Below, piece after piece: positions 46,201 to 53,950 of a stretch of DNA of 55,362 nucleotides. The position numbers and the translations under genes were made by a program. The notes below the pieces were generated by a model. It was given only the letters and a program-made list of their open reading frames with translations. It was not told the origin of the DNA and made no database searches. This stretch comes from Micrococcales bacterium (GTDB taxonomy: Bacteria; Actinomycetota; Actinomycetes; Actinomycetales; WQXJ01), in NCBI GenBank assembly GCA_009784895.1, contig WQXJ01000008.1, forward strand, positions 1 through 55,362, in the 5' to 3' direction. Every line of letters begins with the position of its first letter. The stretch's first letter is position 1.

Positions 46201-46747
46201 GGTCCAGCAAACCCCGCCGGTCCAAGTCTCGTTCAAACCGGGCGACCGAGGGGTCATTGCCGTAGTATCCCCTGACCTCGTTGAACACCTTGAGGAAGAC
46301 CTGAAGCAAGGCATCTGTCTGGCTCTTGTCGATGAGCGGTGCTTTTTGGTCGATGTTGAACAACAAGGTGGTGGCTGGGATCGAGGCCGCCTTGCCCAGC
46401 GCGGCCGTCAGCATTGAATCGCCAATGGCCTTGCCGGCGAAGGTTACCACCACGTCTTGGCGCGTGATGGACTGGCCCGCCACGTCCCCCAGCAGGTGCG
46501 CCAGCATTTTCAACAGGTGGGACTTGCCTGAGCCAAAGAAGCCCGAGATCCATACCCCGTTGCCACCGCTGCCGGAACTGTTGTAGCTGTCGAGCAAATC
46601 AAGCAGCGCCGAGGCGGTTTCCCCAGTCAGGACGTATTCGTCAATTTCTGTGGCCAGGTTGGCGGCATCGTCCGCCTTGATGACTCCCTCGATGGGCCGG
46701 TTGATGTCCTTCGCGAAGATGTCGGCAATCAGGGGGGCGGGGTTCAT
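43259..46747 (-). CDS. brxC: BREX ATPase BrxC
   Basis: 1162-aa P-loop ATPase of the BrxC/PglY group (DUF499/DUF6079-like), a core BREX motor. It opens APLIADIFAKDINRPIEGVI, has Walker A ISGFFGSGKSHLLKML (residues ~67-82) and the acidic strand LLFMADEVGQFIG, followed by the helical region FVTSQEDIEGVIG. ATG 46747 overlaps the brxB stop (ATGA), with AGGAG upstream. In type 1 BREX it sits between brxB and pglX, as here. Confidence 0.95.
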   Translation of the reverse strand: MNPAPLIADIFAKDINRPIEGVIKADDAANLATEIDEYVLTGETASALLDLLDSYNSSGSGGNGVWISGFFGSGKSHLLKMLAHLLGDVAGQSITRQDVVVTFAGKAIGDSMLTAALGKAASIPATTLLFNIDQKAPLIDKSQTDALLQVFLKVFNEVRGYYGNDPSVARFERDLDRRGLLDQFRQAFEQIAGVPWAQGREEGILQEHAVTQAWSMVTGEPPSDSILGRYEDKYTLSIEEFADEVKDWLDGQSPDHRLLFMADEVGQFIGTNTKLMLNLQTIVESLATRCHGRAWVFVTSQEDIEGVIGDRTKTQANDFSKIQARFVAPMRLTSRDLEEVIKRRLLDKTDAAAGSFAGLYHQQRPNFRTLFDFVDGAKSYRNYSDQDDFTDLYPFVPYQLALFQDALIGLSLHNVFEGRHSSVGERSMLGVVQEVGKQMTTRPVGALVSLDAMFAGIAKSVKSTATRNLTTAQNLLPAGSETAIRLLMALFLVKYVEGFKATPRNLAVLLIDHFGQDLTVLGEEVRLALDTLERETYVQRSGSSYEYLTNEEQDIEQEIKGTGVDSGEISGLLAKLIVEDVAKTNSWTHAATGRVFKYGLQLDDSAYGRQHTLSVHYISPALGQDQDIIKAQSMGRPELRVVLAHDPRLYGDLKLHLQTDKYVKLTMHSGLTETRRYILESRTRLNRQRRDELVKRIRGALANSTMVINGAQVAVTATEPEARLDEGVGQLVATFYTRLPDLGGVAYSEPDIAKVLANDPVLLAGDFDKLQPPAAELASYINQQRAQGAMVTVKKIMEQFEDRPYGWPPGAILCVIAKLFATDQVTLHLDGSELARTQVAEVLRNTANHPNVEVTEQRQFDQAKVNQVRTFVQEFSAENIATVDPRDLAAQVKLRLEDELRRLEALRSAHGSYPFINGLDQPISRLTQVVNRPTSWYLDQFTDYIDQLLEAKQDFIDPISSFLNSSQKDVFDEASHLLAANQDNRRYLTDGQAERVEALLADPNLIRTGANRLKDAAAAFKVAAGAIVNAEREAALEQISARIDVTVQGDVLEQASPEVLGQVQQIQERVLAAVAAATSIPVIKQLREEFAAQGFLEILELLEPAGPKEAGPTPRAAPIVSIRSLPAPAPKVLQTVADVDAYVEELRVTLQQAIDQGKRISL

Positions 46748-47361
46748 GACGGCTCCTGTTCCAGGATGTTCTTAGCTCGGTAGTACTGATCATCGGTGAG
46801 CTGATCAAACAGCACCAAAGTCGAACCAAGGGCGGCAGATTGGCGATACTCGCCGGGAAAGAGCATCAGCATGGGCCGCCCGGAAACGGCCGCGTGCAGA
46901 TTGTTCAACAAACTGTGTGAGCGAATGAAAGGGAAGACTTGGCCAACCCCGACTACCAACAGAACGTCGTAGCTGGGCGTTTGGGCCAACCTCTCTTTGA
47001 TGGCAGGTACCAAGTGTGTCTCTGGGTCCAGGAGCTTTTGGAGGTCGCGGCGGAAGGCCTCCCTTGACCGCTTGGGCTCAACCTCAATTAGCCGGCGCAG
47101 CACCTTGCGCTGCTCCAACAACTCGACCGTCAGTGCAAATAGATCGATTTGTGGGACGTCCAGGCCATGTTTGGTTTCGAGCTGGTTGCGGATCCTCTTG
47201 GCGGCCGCCTGGGCTGTTAGCTCCTGGTTGGCAGGGTAGGCCCATATGTAAAATGGCACCTCGTTGCCGAGTCCCTGCATCTTGAGGAACCGCTCGGAGC
47301 CGAGCACCTTCAGGATGTTCTGCTCCTCGCGGCCAAGGTCACGGGCTGTTTCGCCTGTCAA
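46744..47361 (-). CDS. brxB: BREX protein BrxB (DUF1788)
   Basis: 205-aa DUF1788 protein, small core component of type 1 BREX with unknown biochemical role. Typical pieces are EVPFYIWAYPANQELTA, TYDVLLVVGVGQVFPFIRSH as read at its centre (SYDVLLVVGVGQVFPFIR) and MLMLFPGEY near the C-terminus. The start is TTG 47361, unusual but well supported: AGGAGG lies 5 nt upstream and the TTGA overlap links it to the brxA stop. Confidence 0.93.
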   Translation of the reverse strand: MTGETARDLGREEQNILKVLGSERFLKMQGLGNEVPFYIWAYPANQELTAQAAAKRIRNQLETKHGLDVPQIDLFALTVELLEQRKVLRRLIEVEPKRSREAFRRDLQKLLDPETHLVPAIKERLAQTPSYDVLLVVGVGQVFPFIRSHSLLNNLHAAVSGRPMLMLFPGEYRQSAALGSTLVLFDQLTDDQYYRAKNILEQEPS

Positions 47362-47957
47362 AGTGCGCCTCCTGCTGGGAAGTAGCGGATGTCGCTGGGC
47401 GCACGCTGGTCCAGCAGTGCGGCAATCTGAGGTGACAGAAGCGGCTCGACGATACTGCCCGTCTCTGTGAGGAAACCGGCCTGGCGCAAAGCCAGGAACA
47501 GGTTCCGGCGGAGCTTATCTCTGGTTGAGTCTTTGAGCTGTTCGAGCTGGGCGTGCCACAAAGCCTGGCTGATGCAGAACCGGTCGAAGTCCTCATATGC
47601 CAACGACAAGTCACCAAGTAGATACTTGTCCCGGAGCACGGACTGTGCGAATTGGCCCACCAGCTGATAGCGACGGCAAACGGCCACCCACATTATGTGG
47701 TTGCGGTCAGTGCCCGGCGCCTGGGCTAGACAGCGCAACTCGTCACGGGACAACTCGCTTAGCCGCTGCACAACCTCACGACTGACGCGAAGAGCGGTGG
47801 TCCGGAGACGAGTGCCTAGCAGGTTGCGTTCCATCAACTCGGTCCGCGCCAATTCCCAGTCGCCCGATTCGAGGAACAACGGCGCGGCCACTGCGGCTTC
47901 TTGGGAGAGAAGACCGCCAACGGTAAATGAGAGGCGGTAGGGATCACTGGTTGCCAT
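47358..47957 (-). CDS. brxA: BREX protein BrxA (DUF1819)
   Basis: 199-aa DUF1819 protein, first gene of the operon. It starts SDPYRLSFTVGGLLSQEAA and includes RNHIMWVAVCRRYQLVGQFA and a helical C-terminus; the NusB-like fold is known from BrxA structures and binds DNA. ATG 47957 has GGAGG 5 nt upstream; the frame is open to 48038 but that extension has no ribosome site. A promoter should lie in 47958-48230, which also serves the divergent 48234 gene; a TAGGCT box near 47998 is a candidate. Confidence 0.93.
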   Translation of the reverse strand: MATSDPYRLSFTVGGLLSQEAAVAAPLFLESGDWELARTELMERNLLGTRLRTTALRVSREVVQRLSELSRDELRCLAQAPGTDRNHIMWVAVCRRYQLVGQFAQSVLRDKYLLGDLSLAYEDFDRFCISQALWHAQLEQLKDSTRDKLRRNLFLALRQAGFLTETGSIVEPLLSPQIAALLDQRAPSDIRYFPAGGAL

Positions 47958-48233
47958 CACCGCCTCCTTCCCCAGCGTCTGCCGAATAGAGCAGCCTACA
48001 AGCCGGCACCGACATGCCCGGCCCGCCACCAGCCTCACTCATCCGGCTGACCTGGCGTCAAGCGTAGTAGGCTCCCTCGCCACTTGGGTTACCGCGCATC
48101 AACCGTTGTGGCTCATTGGCCGCCGGCGCAGGCGGAACCGCCCGCTATGATCAACCAACGGCACCCAAACACCGGCAAGCCTTGCACAAAGACGGCGGCG
48201 ACGAATCCACGCCGCCTCTGAGGAGACAGCCCC

Positions 48234-48983
48234 ATGAATGCCACCACTTGGTCCACCTCTGACCCAGGGCTCTGGCTTGGCGGGCTTAGCCTAGTTGCGG
48301 CCGTCGTGTTTGGCACCATCACCTGGCGCCGATCACGGATTAGACGCCTTCAGGTCGATGGAAGTTTCACGAGCTTGCTGCCGCCTGCAGTCCCGGTTCC
48401 GAGCGAGCTAGAGATCAGGGTTGGAGGAAGAGCTTTAGATGCACCCGGGGTGGAGACGATCATTCTTAGGAATCTTGGGCCCAGAGACATTACCCCAGAC
48501 CAGTTCGACGACCGCCGCCCAATGCGGATCGACGTCGGCTGCGAAATTGCGAGCGTTCTTCGTTTTGAAGGCCTTTGCCAACCGGTAATCGACGTGACAG
48601 TTGTTGAGATACCCCCCTGCCGCCTGCGAGAGGGGCAGTCTGCGACACTGACGCTCCTAGTCGATGGGTATCCACGAGAACGACTCGATGTGGCCGATTA
48701 TCCATCCGACACGAGACTCTCATTCGGAGCGTCACAGGGCAAATGGAGAAGACTTTTGCTCCCGTCTGTCGGCACAATGGGACTGCTCTACCTCATTGCA
48801 GGCGTGGCCGCGTTGGGAGGCAGCGGACCAGGGCTGTCGGATGGAAACACTCCCGGAGCATATTTGGCAGGCTCTTTGATCACGGGCGGCCTCATCCTCG
48901 TTGCAGCGGTCGCAACCTTCACTCTGCTGATTCACAGAAAGGGCAGGCAACGGTCCACCCGGGAGGCGGAAAACTCTGACTAG
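48234..48983 (+). CDS. Three-pass membrane protein divergent from brxA
   Basis: 249-aa protein not matched to a named family. Helix 1 at ~13-33 (LWLGGLSLVAAVVFGTITW), a soluble domain ~35-175 with IRVGGRALDAPGVETII, LRNLGPRDITPDQFDDRRP and a beta-rich pattern, then two helices (~178-198 LLPSVGTMGLLYLIAGVAAL and ~213-235) and a basic tail. Start ATG 48234 has GGAG 9 nt upstream. It sits at the right border of the BREX island, next to rpsT, and shares the brxA regulatory gap, so a BREX-associated accessory role is possible (inference). Similar small domains occur near actinobacterial defence genes, from memory only. Confidence 0.65.
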   Translation: MNATTWSTSDPGLWLGGLSLVAAVVFGTITWRRSRIRRLQVDGSFTSLLPPAVPVPSELEIRVGGRALDAPGVETIILRNLGPRDITPDQFDDRRPMRIDVGCEIASVLRFEGLCQPVIDVTVVEIPPCRLREGQSATLTLLVDGYPRERLDVADYPSDTRLSFGASQGKWRRLLLPSVGTMGLLYLIAGVAALGGSGPGLSDGNTPGAYLAGSLITGGLILVAAVATFTLLIHRKGRQRSTREAENSD

Positions 48984-49105
48984 TGGCCAACTAGGTAGGT
49001 TGTCCAGGGCCAACCGGCCTGGCTGGTAGGCTTGGCGGTTGGCGCGCGCCCGGTTGGTGTGCGCGGCAGTGAACCCATGAGCTAACAGGGAAGACAAAGC
49101 AACCA

Positions 49106-49366
49106 GTGGCAAACATTAAGTCGCAGATGAAGCGCATCCGCACCAATGAGAAGCGGCGGCTGCGTAACAAGGCCGTCAAGTCGGAGCTGAAGACCTACGT
49201 CCGGCGCACCCGCGAAGCGATTGACGAAGGCGATAAGCCAGCCGCCACCAGCGCTCTGCGCGTGGCCGCTCGCAAGCTAGACAAGGCCGTCTCCAAAGGC
49301 GTGATCCACAAGAACCAGGCGGCCAACCGCAAATCAGCGCTGGCCAAGCAGGTAGCAGCTTTGTAG
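49106..49366 (+). CDS. rpsT: 30S ribosomal protein S20
   Basis: 86-aa S20, binds 16S rRNA early in 30S assembly. It begins [20 protein letters not shown] and ends [18 protein letters not shown], full length. Start GTG 49106, with AGGGAAG about 16 nt upstream, so the ribosome site is weak. It is transcribed opposite to holA, the usual actinobacterial arrangement, and marks the right edge of the inserted island. Confidence 0.96.
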   Translation: MANIKSQMKRIRTNEKRRLRNKAVKSELKTYVRRTREAIDEGDKPAATSALRVAARKLDKAVSKGVIHKNQAANRKSALAKQVAAL

Positions 49367-49383
49367 TAGGCGCCTACTACAAA
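49360..49383 (+). terminator. Perfect palindrome over the rpsT stop codon
   Basis: A 24-nt perfect palindrome, half-site TTTGTAGTAGGC, begins in the penultimate sense codons of rpsT and contains its TAG. As RNA it forms a strong hairpin with a short loop; a U-rich tract is missing. It may end rpsT transcription or protect the 3' end, and being symmetric could also act on transcripts arriving from holA. Confidence 0.5.
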
Positions 49384-49471
49384 CCCAACGCACAGCGCTT
49401 TCTTACCGCGTCCTCTCCGGGGAGCAGAGCTGCATCGCGTGCGACGCGGTGTGGCCGTTACCCTGCGCCAC

Positions 49472-50482
49472 CTACGAACCGGACCGGCTGAGCTGCGCCA
49501 CCTTCAGAATCGCTCTTTCGGCGGCATAGGCGCGGGCTACCTTGCCCGGGGCTCCACCCAAACCCTTGATTTCGGCATCGGCCCTCGCTACCGCCCTAAT
49601 GGCCTGCCCCAAAGTGGCGCCGTTCCAGCGGTGGAGCTCACGCTGGGCCTTCTGAACCTGCCAGGGCGCCACCTTGAGGTCCTTGGTTGGATTCAAACCG
49701 GCCCGCCTGGCGCCACCGACCCGGGCCAGCGTGCGCAGCTTCGCCGCCAGGGCCGCCACCAGCGGTAACGGATCAACCCCGGAGGACATGGCGTGGCGGG
49801 CCAAGGCGATGGCTTTGGCCGCATCACCTTGGATGGCCGAATCGGCTACGGCAAAGCCGGTGGCTTCGACCCGCCCGCCGTAATAGCGATCCACGGTGGC
49901 CTTGGTGATGGGGCCATCGGTGTCGCTGATCAGCTGCTGGCAGGCCGAAGCGAGCTCCCTTAGGTCGGCCCCGACGGCTTCGACCAGAGCCTGAATGGCG
50001 GCGGGCTCGGCTGGGCGCTGGGCGGCATCGAACTCACCTTGGGCGAAGCGGGATTTTTCGGAGTCGTACTTGATTTCGAGGCAGGCCACTTCGCTGGCGC
50101 CGGCTTGGCGCAGGGCGTCGAGCAGCTTTTTGCCCCGTTGGCCGCCTTGATGGCGCCAGATGACGGTGGCCAGGTCGTTCGGAGCGGTCAGATAGGCCAG
50201 CGAATCGTTCAAAAAGGCTTCCGAAAGCTGGCCCACGTTTTGGGCCACCACCACACTCGATTCGGCGAAAAGCGACCCGCCGGCCGCGGTTTGAACCAGC
50301 GGACCGGCCGGATCGGAGGCATCGAGATAGCTCAACTCGACCTCGGGGTCGTCTTGCCGCGCCAGAGCCACTATCCGCTGCACAGCCCGCTCACCCAGCA
50401 ACTCTTCTGGCCCAGTGATCAGCACAAATGGAGCCGGTTTGGCTTGATCGTGGCTGATAACCGGGTTGCGGGGTGACGACAT
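49472..50482 (-). CDS. holA: DNA polymerase III subunit delta
   Basis: 336-aa clamp-loader subunit that opens the sliding clamp. It has the N-terminal AAA+-like fold without a P-loop (FVLITGPEELLGERAVQRI), the clamp-binding stretch SLFAESSVVVAQNV, and the C-terminal collar helices. Start ATG 50482; the box TAGGCT lies 6 nt upstream on this strand, so the mRNA should be leaderless. It is paired divergently with the lysE-like gene. Confidence 0.93.
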   Translation of the reverse strand: MSSPRNPVISHDQAKPAPFVLITGPEELLGERAVQRIVALARQDDPEVELSYLDASDPAGPLVQTAAGGSLFAESSVVVAQNVGQLSEAFLNDSLAYLTAPNDLATVIWRHQGGQRGKKLLDALRQAGASEVACLEIKYDSEKSRFAQGEFDAAQRPAEPAAIQALVEAVGADLRELASACQQLISDTDGPITKATVDRYYGGRVEATGFAVADSAIQGDAAKAIALARHAMSSGVDPLPLVAALAAKLRTLARVGGARRAGLNPTKDLKVAPWQVQKAQRELHRWNGATLGQAIRAVARADAEIKGLGGAPGKVARAYAAERAILKVAQLSRSGS

Positions 50483-50487
50483 GCAAC

Positions 50488-50494
50488 TAGCCTA
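50488..50494. promoter_or_regulatory. Overlapping bidirectional -10 boxes of holA and lysE-like gene
   Basis: TAGCCT (50488-50493, plus) is followed by 6 nt and GTG 50500. On the minus strand TAGGCT (50489-50494) is followed by 6 nt and ATG 50482. The near-palindrome CTAGCCTAG thus provides both -10 elements in 9 bp, with both transcripts starting at their start codons. Confidence 0.55.
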
Positions 50495-50499
50495 GACGG

Positions 50500-51102
50500 G
50501 TGCTACCGGTAGTGCTGGCCGGCCTGGGGACCGGTCTGTCGTTGATCGTGGTGATTGGCGCCCAAAACGCCTTTGTGCTGCGCCAAGGGCTGCGCCGCGA
50601 GCATGTTTTCTGGGTGGTGGTGGCCTGCGCCGCCTCGGACATGATCCTGATGGCGCTTGGTACCGGTGGCTTGGAGCAGGTCAGCCGGCTGGCGTACTGG
50701 TTGCTGCCAGTCCTGCGCTGGGCCGGCGTCGGATTCCTGATCGTCTACGGTGTCCTGACCTTGCGCCGGGCTTTCAAATCTGAGTCGATGAGCGCTACCG
50801 GCGAAGGAAGGCCAGTCAGCCTGGGCCGCTGCCTGGCCACCTGCCTGGCATTGACCTACCTCAACCCCCATGTCTATATCGACACGGTGCTGTTGATCGG
50901 TTCGGTGGCGAACTCTCACCGACCCCTCCAATGGTCCTTCGCCGCCGGCGCCATGGCCGGAAGCTGGATCTGGTTCACTGCGCTTGGCTTTGGCGCCCGT
51001 TGGCTGCGCCCAGTTTTCGCCTCACCCGTAGCCTGGCGCGTTTTGGACATTGTCATCACCGCCATCATGTGGACCCTGGCTGTCTCGCTCATCCTGGGCT
51101 GA
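50500..51102 (+). CDS. LysE/ArgO-type amino-acid exporter
   Basis: 200-aa inner-membrane exporter of the LysE superfamily, expected to export basic amino acids such as lysine or arginine. The hallmark first helix GLSLIVVIGAQNAFVLRQGL with its GAQNAF motif and the later TYLNPHVYIDTVLLIG are present; six helices are visible. GTG 50500 starts it with no 5' leader (TAGCCT 6 nt upstream). No lysG-like regulator is nearby, so its control differs from C. glutamicum lysE. Confidence 0.9.
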   Translation: MLPVVLAGLGTGLSLIVVIGAQNAFVLRQGLRREHVFWVVVACAASDMILMALGTGGLEQVSRLAYWLLPVLRWAGVGFLIVYGVLTLRRAFKSESMSATGEGRPVSLGRCLATCLALTYLNPHVYIDTVLLIGSVANSHRPLQWSFAAGAMAGSWIWFTALGFGARWLRPVFASPVAWRVLDIVITAIMWTLAVSLILG

Positions 51103-51147
51103 CTTGGCCCTCGCCGGCCACCTGAGACTAGGGGCATGGTCGCCACT

Positions 51148-51444
51148 TCAAAAGGGCCGGCGGCGGCGTGCGGCCTCTACCAGGCGGTCGATTTCGCCGA
51201 TCCCATTGAGCAGCTGCTTGTCGGAAAAGGCCCGGGTTATCTGGGCCGAGAGGCGGTCGAGAGCCGCCCGCATGGAGAAGATCCGCTCGAACAGGCCAAA
51301 GTCGATCACCGCGGCGACCGGTGTGCCGTGGCGGGTCACAATGACGGCGTGGTCTCTCTTCTCGGCGTGGGCGATGGTGTCGCCAAAGTTGGATCTGAAC
51401 TGCGAGGCGGAGACCGCCTTGTAGACACCGGTCTGGTCGGTCAT
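51148..51444 (-). CDS. Orphan Phd/YefM-type antitoxin
   Basis: 98-aa Phd-family protein: VYKAVSASQFRSNFGDTIAHA, then HAVIVTRHGTPVAAVIDFGLFERI, and a helical C-terminus ending AARRRRPF. No toxin gene is next to it: the lysE-like gene and comEC flank it, so it may act as a lone regulator or be a relic. ATG 51444 is chosen because the conserved domain begins there and GATACT lies exactly 6 nt upstream; the frame is open to 51606 inside the comEC end. Confidence 0.82.
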   Translation of the reverse strand: MTDQTGVYKAVSASQFRSNFGDTIAHAEKRDHAVIVTRHGTPVAAVIDFGLFERIFSMRAALDRLSAQITRAFSDKQLLNGIGEIDRLVEAARRRRPF

Positions 51445-51450
51445 ACCAGC

Positions 51451-51456
51451 AGTATC
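51451..51456 (-). promoter_or_regulatory. -10 box of the orphan antitoxin
   Basis: GATACT on the minus strand, then 6 nt (GCTGGT) and ATG 51444: predicted leaderless start. Confidence 0.45.
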
Positions 51457-51523
51457 GACACCGCGGCGGCGGCGCGGTGCCTTGTGGCCAAGAATCCCAC
51501 TATTCGGGCCCCCGGCGGTCGAA

Positions 51524-53950
51524 TCAATCACTGGCTCCTCCAGGGGCGCATTTGTCCCCGGTGTAGACCACGGCATTGCCCCTCTTCGACACCGTGACCA
51601 GGCCACATTGGTCAGTCCGGGCGACCTCGGCCTGGCCGTAAAGCTTCAGGGCGGCCTCGGTGGGGTGGCCATACGCATTGGGGCCAACCGAAAAGACGGC
51701 CAAAGCCGGAGCCAGGGCCCGGCCCAGCGGCTCGGATTGGCGGGCCGAGCCGTGGTGGGCCACCACCACGATCCCGCCGGCGGCATCACCGGCAGCCCTC
51801 AGGTCACTGGTCGAGGACAGCAGGGCCTGTTGACCGTCGGACTCGAGATCCCCCAACAGCCAAACGGCCAGGCCGTCGACCCGGGCGAAGATACTGAGGC
51901 CAGCGTCATTCGACAGGGAGTCTTCGCCTGCGCCGGTTTTCGTCGGGTTTGACGCCTCCGCCCCGGCGGCGGCATTTCCAGCCGGCACCGAAGGGCAAAG
52001 CCGGTCCCATCTGGAAGGGATCAACCAAAGGTCAACCGGCCCAGCCCGGGCCGCTCGGGGGCCAGCCACTGAATCGATTGTGATTTCCTGCGCATTTTCG
52101 TGCCTGGCTTGGGCGCTGATTTGGCTGGCTGCGTCCGGCCCACCGCATGGCAGCCCATGAACCAAGGTCAGCCAGTTGCGTCCCCGGACCGCACCTTCTA
52201 GGCCGGCCATATGGTCGGCGTGAAAATGAGTCAAGACCACCGCCTCAAGGCGCATCACTTTGAGGCGGGACAAACACCGGTCGACCGCTTCTGGTTCAGG
52301 CCCGGCGTCGACAAGCACGGCCGCACCGCCGCCAGCATTCAGGACAACAGCCGTGCCTTGGCCAACGTCGCAAACCGCCACCAGCCAATCAACCGGGGGA
52401 CCTGGCTCCCACAACCGTCTCAGCTGCTGGCGGCCCGGACCAGCCACCAGCACCACCGCAACCAAGGCCGCAGCCAAGGCCCCCCGGCCGCGAATAGACC
52501 ACCGCTGCGCCCACCAGGCCAATCCGGCCACCGCCAGTACCACCCCAAGTAACCCCAGCCCTCCGGCCGGGCCGCTGGGCCAGGCGATGGTCGCCATCGG
52601 CCAAGTGGCACACCAGCGGGCTACCGTGGCGATCCACCAGGCCGCTAGGCCAGCCGGCCACAGGCCCAGAGCTGCCAACTCCGACGAAAAAGGCCAAACC
52701 AGGCAGGTCCACAAGCCGCCCATGGTGGCCACTGGCAAAGCCGGCACAGCCAGCACGTTTGCTACCACCGAAACCAGCGAGGCCTGTCCGGCGAAGATCA
52801 CGATGATGGGCGCACAGGCCAGTTGGGCCGAGGTCGGCAGTGCCACGGCCTGGGCCAGCCGTTTCGGCATGACCCTCTCCAGTCGAGAGCCCATCCAAGG
52901 CGCCAGCAGGATTAGCGAACCGGTGGCCGAGGCTGACATCATCAGCCCATAGGACCGGGCCATATATGGGTCAATCACCACTAGCACCATCACCGCAGCA
53001 CAAAGCGCTCCCAGGGCGATCCGCCGCCGGCCCATGGCTAGGGCCATCAAGCTGACCCCGGCCATCAACCCGGCTCGCAACACCGACGGCTGCCCGCCGC
53101 ATAGGGCCGCGAAGCCAGCCAGGATCGCCCCGGCCAGACCCGCCACCGCCGCGCGGGGCAGGCGCAACAACGTCAACAGGCCAAGTACTGCGCTTAGGAC
53201 AATGGCCATATGCTCGCCCGAGACCGCCGTGATGTGGCTGGTCGACGTGTCCTTCATGGCCTGATCCAAGGCCGCGGGCAAACCGGAACGGTCGCCCACT
53301 GTGATTCCAGGCAACAACCCGGCAGCCTCGGCGGGCAGAGGCTCGACCGCCTGGCGCAGCCCGGCCCGCAGGTCGAAGACAACTCGGCGCCATCCCTCAG
53401 GCAACACCACCTCCACCACCTGGGCGCTTAGTAGCACCACGCGGGCAGCCTCGGCGCGGCCAGTCAACTCCGCTTTAGCCCTCAGTTTGACCTGGTGACC
53501 GGCGGTGATTCGCCCATCTGGACCATCCGGCCAGGTCCAGGCCAGGGTCCGCACACCGCCGGCCTGACCCTCGATGATCAGCCGGTCTGGACCGCCTAGC
53601 TGCGAGGTGACCGTCTTGGGCATGGCGTCGACTCTGAGCCAGACTGTCACCAATTCGCCCTGGCTGGCCGCCTTGACCAGGTCGGCTCGCTGGTCCATCA
53701 GACCCTGCAACCCGATCGAGACAGCCACCGCCCCGCTGGCCACCGCCGCCAAGGTGATGGTGGCGGCCAGGCCGGGCCGCCCACCCCGCCGCCGCTCAAC
53801 CACCAGGGCGACCAGTCCGCCTGTCGTTAGGCAGACCCCGCCCAGCAGTACCGGCAGCCGCGGCGGCAACACCCCGACAAAGGCGCTGAGCCAGGCGACC
53901 ACTGCCGGCAGAACCAGCCGCAAGTCAAACTTGCGGCCGGTCCGGGCCAC
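51524..53950 (-). CDS. comEC: ComEC/Rec2-type DNA uptake channel
   Basis: 808-aa polytopic membrane protein predicted to pass single-stranded DNA across the membrane in transformation. N-terminal helices and a DUF4131-like outer domain come first, then the Competence domain (TSHITAVSGEHMAIVLSAVL, residue ~240), then a C-terminal metallo-beta-lactamase-like domain with LTHFHADHMAGLEGA (~575), a VWLLGDLES strand and VVVAHHGSARQS. All major parts are present. It starts at GTG 53950, directly after the comEA stop. Whether the host is competent is not shown by this window. Confidence 0.93.
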   Translation of the reverse strand: MARTGRKFDLRLVLPAVVAWLSAFVGVLPPRLPVLLGGVCLTTGGLVALVVERRRGGRPGLAATITLAAVASGAVAVSIGLQGLMDQRADLVKAASQGELVTVWLRVDAMPKTVTSQLGGPDRLIIEGQAGGVRTLAWTWPDGPDGRITAGHQVKLRAKAELTGRAEAARVVLLSAQVVEVVLPEGWRRVVFDLRAGLRQAVEPLPAEAAGLLPGITVGDRSGLPAALDQAMKDTSTSHITAVSGEHMAIVLSAVLGLLTLLRLPRAAVAGLAGAILAGFAALCGGQPSVLRAGLMAGVSLMALAMGRRRIALGALCAAVMVLVVIDPYMARSYGLMMSASATGSLILLAPWMGSRLERVMPKRLAQAVALPTSAQLACAPIIVIFAGQASLVSVVANVLAVPALPVATMGGLWTCLVWPFSSELAALGLWPAGLAAWWIATVARWCATWPMATIAWPSGPAGGLGLLGVVLAVAGLAWWAQRWSIRGRGALAAALVAVVLVAGPGRQQLRRLWEPGPPVDWLVAVCDVGQGTAVVLNAGGGAAVLVDAGPEPEAVDRCLSRLKVMRLEAVVLTHFHADHMAGLEGAVRGRNWLTLVHGLPCGGPDAASQISAQARHENAQEITIDSVAGPRAARAGPVDLWLIPSRWDRLCPSVPAGNAAAGAEASNPTKTGAGEDSLSNDAGLSIFARVDGLAVWLLGDLESDGQQALLSSTSDLRAAGDAAGGIVVVAHHGSARQSEPLGRALAPALAVFSVGPNAYGHPTEAALKLYGQAEVARTDQCGLVTVSKRGNAVVYTGDKCAPGGASD

